Source: Hungateiclostridiaceae bacterium UBA3922
Lineage (GTDB): Bacteria; Bacillota; Clostridia; Acetivibrionales; DTU013
DNA: 5,896 bases
Assembly: GCA_002386045.1 (NCBI GenBank)
Contig: DGEQ01000045.1
Location: forward strand, 2,071-7,966
Direction of reading: 5' to 3'
Positions 1 to 4,686 of the stretch are shown here, in pieces (the first letter of the stretch is position 1; each line of letters opens with the position of its first letter). The notes under the pieces are model-generated. The model saw only the letters and a list, made by a program, of their open reading frames with translations, made no database searches and was not told the origin of the DNA. Both the position numbers and the translations under genes were made by a program.

Positions 1-76
1 GCCCACTATATGTGCTCATATTTCAACCCATTATATACACACGTACCCGGTCACTGCTTTATGCACCATTGCCCGG

Positions 77-476
77 TCAGGTGCCGCAGAACGTCCGGTA
101 ACGGCAGGCCGAAGGAGGCGGCGGTGCCGTGTAATGATCCTTGTCGGGCGTCTTCTCGTACGGCCTGGACAAGGCGCGGACCAGTCCTTCCATGACGCTG
201 TAATCCCCATGCTTCTCGGCAGCTTCAAGGGCTTCTTCCACCCGGTGGTTGCGGGGGATGATCACGGGATTGCTGTCCCTCATGAGCTGAAACGCGGAGG
301 ATCCCGGCTGTTTCTGCCTGCCAAGCCTCTCGTGCCATCTTTCCTTCCACCGCCTGAACTCATCGGTGCCGAACATGGCTATATCAAGGTCCTCGTCGTA
401 TGTCAGCGCCCGGAAAGTATTGGTGAAATCGGCCCTGTTCCTGCGCATGATGTCGAGCAGGCTGTCGATTCAGCTT
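77..476 (-). pseudogene. selO: C-terminal remnant of SelO (YdiU/UPF0061) protein adenylyltransferase
   Basis: SelO is a pseudokinase-fold enzyme that transfers AMP from ATP to Ser/Thr/Tyr side chains and is linked to redox stress. An ATG-started frame (448 to 77) gives 123 residues matching the end of the family: FTNTFRAL near the start, NPVIIPRNHRVEEALEAAE, GDYSVMEGL, and a C-terminus YRTFCGT. The Cys third from the end is where vertebrate SelO carries selenocysteine. Similarity continues upstream of the ATG as IDSLLDIM, then meets a TGA at 470-472. Treating one A near 470 as extra adds KL, giving KLIDSLLDIM, so a one-base frameshift is plausible. Beyond about 476 I find no SelO-like sequence in any frame. 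Full-length SelO is about 480-500 residues, so the whole nucleotide-binding and catalytic part is absent, and no ribosome binding site precedes the ATG. It is almost certainly non-functional. sfsA is divergent from it. Family identity is confident; the breakpoint is approximate. Confidence 0.85.
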
Positions 477-758
477 ATTAGTCACGCCAGGGCCAGAAAC
501 CGTTGTGTTTGCGAAAAATATCTACTGGTCCCTGGAACCGTCGCGGTTTCCTGTAACCGTTGCCGGTATCCGAAAACATTATGGTCTCTGTCCGGCTTAT
601 TGCAAAGAACCTATATTATGTTACCCTTAAACAGGTCTATAAATACTGTGCGAAAGATTGGCAGATCTGACACAGGCACGATCACCACATGTTTTTTCTG
701 CCGCAAAGCACAGATTTCGGCATGTTCCGCGGCGACGTTCCCCCATTATATGCACTTA
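477..758. other. Non-coding stretch between the selO remnant and the sfsA promoter
   Basis: I see no convincing gene here on either strand. The left part is rich in short inverted repeats (487-535 and 534-551); the rest is AT-richer and featureless apart from the sfsA promoter at its right end. If selO had been intact, its N-terminal coding sequence would have occupied this side, but no trace of its conserved motifs can be read in any minus-strand frame. Confidence 0.5.
487..535. repeat. Interrupted inverted repeat beside the selO breakpoint
   Basis: The arm CCAGGGCCAG (487-496) pairs with CTGGTCCCTGG (525-535), ten base pairs with one bulged T, across a loop of 28 bases. A second hairpin follows at once: GGAACCG (534-540), loop TCG, CGGTTTCC (544-551). 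No run of T follows either arm, so neither is a standard terminator. The position about ten bases from where SelO similarity ends makes it a possible scar of a rearrangement or a small mobile repeat, which is inference. Confidence 0.45.
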
Positions 759-781
759 TGCTACAATAGGATAAACGGAGG
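759..781 (+). promoter_or_regulatory. Extended -10 promoter and ribosome binding site of sfsA
   Basis: TACAAT at 762-767 is one base from the -10 consensus and is preceded by TG at 759-760 with one base between, the extended -10 arrangement. No good -35 hexamer sits 16-18 bases upstream, which an extended -10 can tolerate. GGAGG at 777-781 lies six bases before the ATG at 788. The predicted transcript start would fall around 773-776, leaving a leader of only about a dozen bases with the ribosome site near its 5' end. The -10 element and ribosome site are clear; the start point is inferred. Confidence 0.6.
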
Positions 782-787
782 CAACAG

Positions 788-1597
788 ATGAAATACGATA
801 ATATCATCGAAGGCAAGTTCATATCACGGCTTAACCGGTTCGTGGCATATGTATGTGTCGACGGTGTCCAGGAAAAAGTCCACGTGAAAAACACCGGCAG
901 GCTGAAAGAACTCCTGGTCGGCGGAGCCACTGTCTATCTCCAGAAACATGACGATCCGAAGCGCAGTACCGCATTGTCACTAATCGCGGTGAAAAAAGTC
1001 GGGCAGATAGTCAACATAGATTCACAGGCCCCGAACAAGGCTATGCATGAATGGCTGGCGGCATGCATGCAGATCACGGGTGGTTCGGCAGCGGCCGGTG
1101 GATCGGCCGGCGGATCCACGGCCCCTGGTCCCACGGCACCCTGTCCGGTCGCTTTTGCCGGAAACGCGACGCCGGCGGCAATTCTTCGCCCGGGCGAAAA
1201 AATAACCGCCATCAGGCCCGAATACACCTACAAGGGCTCCAGGTTCGACTTTCTTATAGAAACGGACCAAAGAAAGATTTTGATGGAAGTCAAGGGGGTC
1301 ACGCTGGAGGAAAACGGCACTGCGCTGTTCCCCGACGCGCCCACGGACCGCGGCGTAAGGCACATCATGGAGCTTTGCGGCAGCAAGGAGGACGGGTACT
1401 CGCCTGTCATCGCCTTCGTGATACAGATGGACGGAGTCAGGCAGTTCTCCCCCAATGCAAAGACCCACGGTGCGTTTGCAGATGCCCTGGTGTCCGCGCA
1501 TGAACAGGGAGTGCGCATTATAGCGCTGGATTGCGAAGTAACAGTGGATTCCATTGTGATCAGGGATTTTGTCGACGTAGCGCTGGAGCAGGCCTGA
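788..1597 (+). CDS. sfsA: SfsA family protein (sugar fermentation stimulation protein homologue) with an interdomain low-complexity insert
   Basis: SfsA proteins have an N-terminal OB-like nucleic-acid-binding domain and a C-terminal domain with a PD-(D/E)XK-type nuclease core; the E. coli protein was named for its effect on maltose metabolism. The 269-residue product shows the N-terminal motifs EGKFISRLNRF (8-18), VKNTGRLKELL (33-43) and DSQAPNKAMHEWL (78-90). The second domain has SRFDF with Asp154, MEVKGVTLEENG with Glu167 and Lys169 as probable metal/catalytic residues, FPDAPTDRG (181-189) and RQFSPNAKTHGAFADAL (218-234). Start ATG 788 is fixed by GGAGG six bases upstream and by the family-typical MKYDNIIEGKF opening. 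Clostridial members are normally about 230-235 residues. The extra length comes from roughly residues 97-131, rich in Gly, Ala, Ser, Thr and Pro with short internal repeats, placed between the domains. The core motifs look intact, so the protein is probably functional. It is transcribed alone, divergent from the selO remnant. Confidence 0.93.
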   Translation: MKYDNIIEGKFISRLNRFVAYVCVDGVQEKVHVKNTGRLKELLVGGATVYLQKHDDPKRSTALSLIAVKKVGQIVNIDSQAPNKAMHEWLAACMQITGGSAAAGGSAGGSTAPGPTAPCPVAFAGNATPAAILRPGEKITAIRPEYTYKGSRFDFLIETDQRKILMEVKGVTLEENGTALFPDAPTDRGVRHIMELCGSKEDGYSPVIAFVIQMDGVRQFSPNAKTHGAFADALVSAHEQGVRIIALDCEVTVDSIVIRDFVDVALEQA

Positions 1598-1726
1598 ACA
1601 TCGCTGCAGCATGGAGAACGCTGCTGCGGCAATCACGAATGATTCTGCAAAAGGGTGGACACTGCCGCGGCAAGCCCGAGCGGCTCTGCAAAAGTCCGGA
1701 ATGGTTCTGAGAATAAATGTCCGTCA

Positions 1727-1755
1727 TTGATATTTCCTGGCTTTAAGAAGATAAA
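1727..1755 (+). promoter_or_regulatory. Candidate promoter of gpmI
   Basis: TTGATA (1727-1732, five of six bases of the -35 consensus) is followed after 17 bases by GATAAA (1750-1755, four of six of the -10 consensus). It would start transcription near 1762 and give a leader of about 90 bases. An alternative -10, TATACA at 1805-1810, lies closer to the gene inside a perfect palindrome, with only a poor -35 (TTCTGC) upstream. The choice between them cannot be made by eye. Confidence 0.35.
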
Positions 1756-1800
1756 ACCCATAAAAAAATAATGGAGCAAAGCTTCTGCGGTGGTAAATAT

Positions 1801-1812
1801 CATGTATACATG
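1801..1812. repeat. Perfect 12-bp palindrome upstream of gpmI
   Basis: CATGTATACATG reads identically on both strands and ends 38 bases before the gpmI ATG. Such a dyad in a leader or promoter can be an operator half-site pair or simply chance; twelve perfect bases is short. It covers the alternative -10-like hexamer TATACA, so a bound protein would block that promoter if it is the real one. No second copy was noticed elsewhere in the window. Confidence 0.3.
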
Positions 1813-1837
1813 CGGATAAACTAAGTTCGCATGTGAG

Positions 1838-1843
1838 AGGAGG
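1838..1843 (+). promoter_or_regulatory. Ribosome binding site that fixes the gpmI start
   Basis: AGGAGG lies seven bases before ATG 1851. The frame is open back to a GTG at 1833, but that GTG precedes the ribosome site and would turn the Shine-Dalgarno sequence into codons. The ATG is therefore the start. Confidence 0.85.
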
Positions 1844-1850
1844 ATCCACC

Positions 1851-3428
1851 ATGAATAAAACGGTCGTGCTGGTAGTCATGGACGGCATCGGCAAAGGCAG
1901 CGGCGGCTGCGGCGACGCTGTTTCGATGGCAAACACGCCTACCCTTGATATGCTGCTCCGGAACTACCCTAACATATATATCAAGGCCCACGGCACGGCA
2001 GTCGGCCTGCCCTCGGACGACGACATGGGAAACAGCGAGGTCGGGCACAATGCCCTGGGCTGCGGACAGGTATATTCCCAGGGAGCTAAGCTCGTGAATG
2101 AATCTATCGAAAGAGGCGACATCTACAGGTCCGACAGCTGGCATGAAATAATATCGAATTGCATCAGGAACGGATCGACCCTGCATTTCATCGGGCTGTT
2201 GTCCGACGGGAACGTCCACTCGAACATCAATCATCTCAAGTCGATGATAGTGCAGGCAAAAAAGGACGGAGTGGGAAAAGTCAGGGTCCATGCCCTGCTG
2301 GACGGCCGCGACGTCCCCTCCCTGTCTGCCACGACTTACGTCAACGACCTCGAAGCGTTCCTGGCAGGCCTCAACGACGGCGGCTTCGACGCCATGATAG
2401 CTTCCGGCGGCGGCAGGATGGCAGTCACGATGGACAGGTACCAGGCCGACTGGGACATGGTACGGCGCGGCTGGGAAACACATGTGCTGGGCGAAGGCAG
2501 GCGGTTCGCCTCAGCGGCCGAAGCCATAACGACATACAGGGAAGAACTGGACGTGACCGACCAATACCTGCCACCTTTCATCGTGGAAAAGGACGGGCAG
2601 CCGGCGGGCAGGATCGTTGACGGGGACAGCGTGGTACTGTTCAACTTCAGGGGCGACAGGTCGATAGAATTAAGCATGGCGTTCGAATACGAGGATTTCG
2701 ACAAGTTCGACCGCAGGTACGTGCCGAAGGTCGTGTTCGCCGGGATGCTCCAGTACGACGGCGACCTGCTGCTGCCGAAAAGGTACCTGGTGAGCCCGCC
2801 CAACATCAGGAACACTTTGTCCGAACTGCTCGTGGAAAACGGCATAAAGCAGTTTGCCGTATCCGAGACCCAGAAGTACGGCCACATGACATACTTCTGG
2901 AACGGCAACAGGAGCGGCAAGTTCAGCGATGAACTTGAAACGTACTGCGAGATACCATCGGACATGGCGCCGTTCGACGAACGGCCGTGGATGAAGTCGG
3001 CGGAAATAACAGACCAGGTGATCGAGGCTATAAGATCCGGCGAATACGGGTTCATCCGCTGCAACTATCCAAACGGCGACATGGTCGGCCATACCGGCAA
3101 CCTGGACGCAGCGGTCATCGCCGTGGAGGCCGTCGATCTCGGCCTGGCAAGGATACTGAAGGCTACAGAGGAACATAATGTGGTACTGATAGTGACCGCG
3201 GACCACGGCAACGCCGACGACATGATCCTGGCAGACCCGTCCGGCAAAACCCAGCCGAAAACAGCCCATTCGCTCAACCCGGTACCTTTTATCATTTACG
3301 ACAGGCACACAACATACAGGCTCAGGCAGGGCAATTTCGGGCTTGCCAACGTGGCGCCGACGATCGCGCAGATACTTGGTCTCGATATCCCCGGGATGTG
3401 GGAAGAGAGCATGCTCGACACGTATTGA
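1851..3428 (+). CDS. gpmI: 2,3-bisphosphoglycerate-independent phosphoglycerate mutase, plant/trypanosomatid-like branch
   Basis: The enzyme interconverts 3- and 2-phosphoglycerate in glycolysis and gluconeogenesis in the cytosol, using two divalent metals (commonly Mn2+) and a phosphoserine intermediate. The 525-residue product carries the full alkaline-phosphatase-fold ligand set: Asp11 (VVMDGIG), nucleophile Ser62 in MGNSEVGHNALG, Asp410 and His414 in PNGDMVGHTG, Asp451-His452 in VTADHGNADD, and His473 in TAHSLNPVP. Substrate residues of the phosphotransferase domain are also present: His123 (NVHSN), Arg153-Asp154 (LLDGRDVP) and FNFRGDR (265-270). Several stretches match the plant and trypanosomatid branch better than the common bacterial GpmI: KAHGTAVGLPSDDDMGNSEV, ASGGGRMAVTMDRY, EYEDFDKFDRRYVP, AGMLQYDGDL and YFWNGNRSG. 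The N-terminal loop after Asp11 (GKGSGGCGDAV) is short and glycine-rich. It is a single gene with its own leader, convergent with the T-box region. Function is confident; the branch assignment rests on remembered family sequences. Confidence 0.96.
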   Translation: MNKTVVLVVMDGIGKGSGGCGDAVSMANTPTLDMLLRNYPNIYIKAHGTAVGLPSDDDMGNSEVGHNALGCGQVYSQGAKLVNESIERGDIYRSDSWHEIISNCIRNGSTLHFIGLLSDGNVHSNINHLKSMIVQAKKDGVGKVRVHALLDGRDVPSLSATTYVNDLEAFLAGLNDGGFDAMIASGGGRMAVTMDRYQADWDMVRRGWETHVLGEGRRFASAAEAITTYREELDVTDQYLPPFIVEKDGQPAGRIVDGDSVVLFNFRGDRSIELSMAFEYEDFDKFDRRYVPKVVFAGMLQYDGDLLLPKRYLVSPPNIRNTLSELLVENGIKQFAVSETQKYGHMTYFWNGNRSGKFSDELETYCEIPSDMAPFDERPWMKSAEITDQVIEAIRSGEYGFIRCNYPNGDMVGHTGNLDAAVIAVEAVDLGLARILKATEEHNVVLIVTADHGNADDMILADPSGKTQPKTAHSLNPVPFIIYDRHTTYRLRQGNFGLANVAPTIAQILGLDIPGMWEESMLDTY

Positions 3429-3439
3429 GACATACCGAT

Positions 3440-3465
3440 ACCGGGGGATCCCCAGCCCTGGTTTT
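3440..3465 (+). terminator. Possible weak terminator of gpmI
   Basis: Eleven bases after the stop, ACCGGG (3440-3445) can pair with CCCTGGT (3456-3462, one bulged T), followed by TTTT to 3465. An outer pair, GACATA (3429-3434) with TATGTC (3468-3473), could close the same structure. The stem is short and the T run brief, so this is only a candidate. Some read-through toward the T-box region is possible. Confidence 0.35.
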
Positions 3466-3664
3466 GATATGTCCTGCCTGCATCGGGGCATGCCGCCGCG
3501 GCAGAAAACACTCCGCCAAACCTGGCTGCAGCAGTCCGGCAGCGCGCAGTTGTCTTTTGACGTCATTTAGTGCCCATGCATGGGATCCGTCACCCATCCC
3601 TGTTTTCCAGGTGATCCGGATACAGACGATAATGAGTCCGGCTTATGCGTGCAAAAACAAGTTC

Positions 3665-3707
3665 ATCCCGGGGGCAAAGATCCCGGGAGCAAAGAAGTCC
3701 ATCCCGG
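3665..3707. repeat. Three short direct repeats beside the T-box terminator
   Basis: ATCCCGG occurs at 3665, 3680 and 3701, and GCAAAGA at 3674 and 3689, giving units of about 15 and 21 bases. Copies 2 and 3 differ by a six-base AGTCCA-like insertion. On the minus strand the units sit just downstream of the T-box terminator. They look like small slippage duplications in non-coding DNA. Confidence 0.5.
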
Positions 3708-3713
3708 AAGTAC

Positions 3714-3744
3714 AAAAAGCCCCGTCTCACAAGAGACGAGGCTT
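3714..3744 (-). terminator. Rho-independent terminator of the T-box leader
   Basis: On the minus strand, AAGCCTCGTCTC pairs with GAGACGGGGCTT around the loop TTGT, a 12-bp stem with one G-U pair in RNA, followed by a run of T (3714-3718). It starts a few bases after the T-box motif, as the terminator of a T-box leader does, where it competes with the antiterminator. It stops minus-strand transcripts; on the plus strand there is no comparable T run, so it would not efficiently end gpmI. Confidence 0.88.
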
Positions 3745-3779
3745 AACCCGCGGGACCACTCTTATTGACTCTTTCCCCA

Positions 3780-3840
3780 AAGGACCCTGCAGCAGGAAAG
3801 TATACTCCTTTTGCAGTAAAATCCCTTACTGAAGGATCCG
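3780..3840 (-). other. Predicted three-way RNA junction inside the T-box leader
   Basis: On the minus strand GGATCCT (3839-3833) can pair with AGGGTCC (3788-3782), seven pairs including one G-U. The closed region holds a hairpin CAGTAA/TTACTG with a six-base loop and a second hairpin AGGA/TCCT around GTATACT. This sits between the Stem II region and the antiterminator, where Stem III normally lies, and is larger and more branched than a simple Stem III. It was folded by eye only. Confidence 0.4.
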
Positions 3841-3946
3841 CTCTTTCGATGGCCAACACCATCTATCCCTGTAACGGGGAAACCCGGCACACCCTACATT
3901 GTCGGACTGCAGCTCACGGGTGAGTTCGAAGGAACGAAACAACCTG

Positions 3947-4108
3947 TTATTCTTTTACCGTTTTGCAGCCCTCTGAGAACTCGGGAGAGCAGGCCTCTTC
4001 AACCTGCATCGCGTAGGCTTCGTTGGCGCTGTCCGGATTGTTATCGCCGGCCTGGCCAATATCCATCCTGTTTGGAACGCCCATAACTTTCGTATCCTTA
4101 TCTTCCAT
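3947..4108 (-). CDS. Small acidic hypothetical protein, 53 residues
   Basis: I do not recognise this protein. An ATG at 4108-4106 opens 53 codons ending in TAA at 3949-3947, preceded by GGAAGGGG (4124-4117) with an eight-base spacer, a good ribosome binding site. The product begins MEDKDTKVMGVPNRMDIGQA and ends CKTVKE. By my count it has 12 Asp/Glu against 5 Lys/Arg, so it is strongly acidic. It has two cysteines (40 and 48), no membrane segment and no signal peptide. Codon use looks ordinary for the window. The stop codon lies only about 20 bases before the first recognisable T-box element, and the 3' half of the ORF occupies the place where Stem I of that leader should be. It could be a small cytosolic or spore-associated protein whose 3' UTR is a T-box remnant, or a chance ORF over leader sequence. 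The ribosome site and composition make me favour a real gene. Confidence 0.55.
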   Translation of the reverse strand: MEDKDTKVMGVPNRMDIGQAGDNNPDSANEAYAMQVEEACSPEFSEGCKTVKE

Positions 4109-4173
4109 AACACACACCCCTTCCAGAAGATTGACAATGACTTAACCAAACCATGATTTATGGTCATTTGTCC

Positions 4174-4263
4174 GATCGCTTGCTGCTGCTTACTGTGATC
4201 TCATTTTAAATCGGTTCTGTGATCGATCGCAGTGATCGCCTGCTGCAACAGCTTGCCGTGATT
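4174..4263. repeat. Two imperfect direct repeats of about 27-30 bp
   Basis: GATCGCTTGCTGCTGCTT followed by ACTGTGATC (4174-4200) resembles GATCGCCTGCTGCAACAGCT followed by TGCCGTGATT (4234-4263); the second copy has three extra bases in the middle. The 60-base offset and further GATCGATCG between them suggest an old duplication upstream of the small ORF. A regulatory role cannot be claimed. Confidence 0.45.
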
Positions 4264-4344
4264 TTGCAGCAATGGCCTGGCGCGCCCTGTAATGCGTACT
4301 GCGTCGGAACTGTTTATAACATAGTTACCCGCATAAGCCCCCGG

Positions 4345-4423
4345 GTAAACACTTTACCAGGTATGGGTAAACACTCTGCAGCGCAGACTCTCCGCCATAT
4401 GAACACTCTTACACGTAAACACT
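4345..4423. repeat. Cluster of GTAAACACT motifs
   Basis: The nonamer GTAAACACT occurs exactly at 4345-4353, 4367-4375 and 4415-4423, with a variant ATGAACACT at 4399-4407. Start-to-start distances are 22, 32 and 16 bases. On the minus strand it reads AGTGTTTAC and lies upstream of the small ORF. Three exact nonamers within 79 bases is unlikely by chance in DNA of mixed composition. They could be protein-binding sites or remnants of a longer degenerate repeat. Confidence 0.55.
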
Positions 4424-4489
4424 CGTTCATCCGCACACTATTACCCTTCCCGCCGTGCACTCTATTTCACATTTGCACGCCTTTTCCGT

Positions 4490-4591
4490 ATCCGGGCAGC
4501 ATGGCGTATTTTCACCGGCCTGGGTGTGCGGTTTTTCCACTTTCGGGCAGACAGGTCCATTTTCCCGGACCTGCGTGTGCAGTTTTTTCAC
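4490..4591. repeat. Degenerate 51-bp tandem duplication
   Basis: Copy one is 4490-4540 and copy two 4541-4591; aligned without gaps they agree at about 37 of 51 positions by my count. Shared landmarks are CGGGCAG near the left, CATTTTC/TATTTTC-like tracts, and GTGTGCGGTTTTTCCAC against GTGTGCAGTTTTTTCAC at the right end. A still weaker third similarity can be seen to the left (around 4450-4489). The unit length is a multiple of three, but no frame looks coding. Confidence 0.6.
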
Positions 4592-4686
4592 TTTTCAAGC
4601 AGCTGTCATGGACATTTCTCGATAAAAACCGCGATAGCGCAAGAAAATGTGTGTAGTGAAAATTTTGCACAGCCAATGAGGAATTT

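Larger units (their letters stand above)
3714..3945 (-). promoter_or_regulatory. T-box riboswitch (apparently Leu, CUC specifier), Stem I incomplete, no downstream gene
   Basis: T-box leaders bind a specific tRNA; uncharged tRNA stabilises an antiterminator and allows transcription of the downstream amino-acid gene. Reading the minus strand, the parts are in the expected order. GAACTCACC (3927-3919) fits the specifier side of Stem I, with CTC at 3924-3922, a leucine codon followed by the usual purine. CCGGG...CCCGTTACAGGG (3887-3867) fits the Stem II region. A small hairpin GATGG/CCATC (3863-3848) and a probable three-way element (3840-3780) follow. The T-box motif AGAGTGGTCCCGCG is at 3762-3749, then the terminator. 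The motif differs from consensus AGGGUGGNACCGCG at two positions; its UGGU would pair with a tRNA ending ACCA, which suits tRNA-Leu. I cannot find a clear Stem I 5' half (AGUA loop, AG bulge, GNUG), whose expected place is taken by the small ORF. Downstream there is only about 285 bases of non-coding DNA and then gpmI in antisense. The class is confident; the amino acid is less so. Confidence 0.82.
4109..4686. other. Repeat-bearing non-coding region between the small ORF and the AraC-type gene
   Basis: This 578-base stretch holds no gene I can support. It contains the ribosome site of the small ORF (4117-4124), the imperfect pair of direct repeats at 4174-4263, a cluster of GTAAACACT motifs (4345-4423) and a degenerate 51-bp tandem duplication (4490-4591). 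On the minus strand, just after the AraC-type gene, GCG-CTAT-CGC followed by GGTTTTT (4637-4621) is at best a very weak terminator. A plus-strand open frame across 4219-4656 is rejected below. Confidence 0.5.

Noticed and set aside
1833..1850. GTG at 1833 as the gpmI start
   Set aside because: It would place the AGGAGG ribosome site inside the coding sequence and add six residues not seen in the family.
2670..3566. A 298-codon minus-strand open frame antisense to gpmI
   Set aside because: It is the long antisense shadow expected of a GC-rich gene, with biased Val/His/Arg/Gly content and no motif. gpmI is unambiguous on the other strand.
3644..3702. A 19-codon minus-strand ORF just after the T-box terminator, a possible remnant of the regulated gene
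   Set aside because: There is no ribosome site, and the sequence is just the translation of the three short direct repeats.
3398..3832. A plus-strand open frame running from the gpmI end through the T-box region
   Set aside because: It overlaps the end of gpmI out of frame, crosses the T-box terminator hairpin and shows no family resemblance or ribosome site.
3955..4167. A 70-codon minus-strand frame overlapping the small acidic ORF
   Set aside because: Its ATG has no Shine-Dalgarno sequence and its product looks random. The overlapping 53-codon frame has a good ribosome site and a more protein-like composition.
4219..4656. A 145-codon plus-strand open frame across the repeat region
   Set aside because: It starts at a GTG without a ribosome site, its composition is rich in Cys, Phe, His and Pro with no recognisable motif, and the openness comes from the tandem duplication. 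It looks like non-coding DNA.
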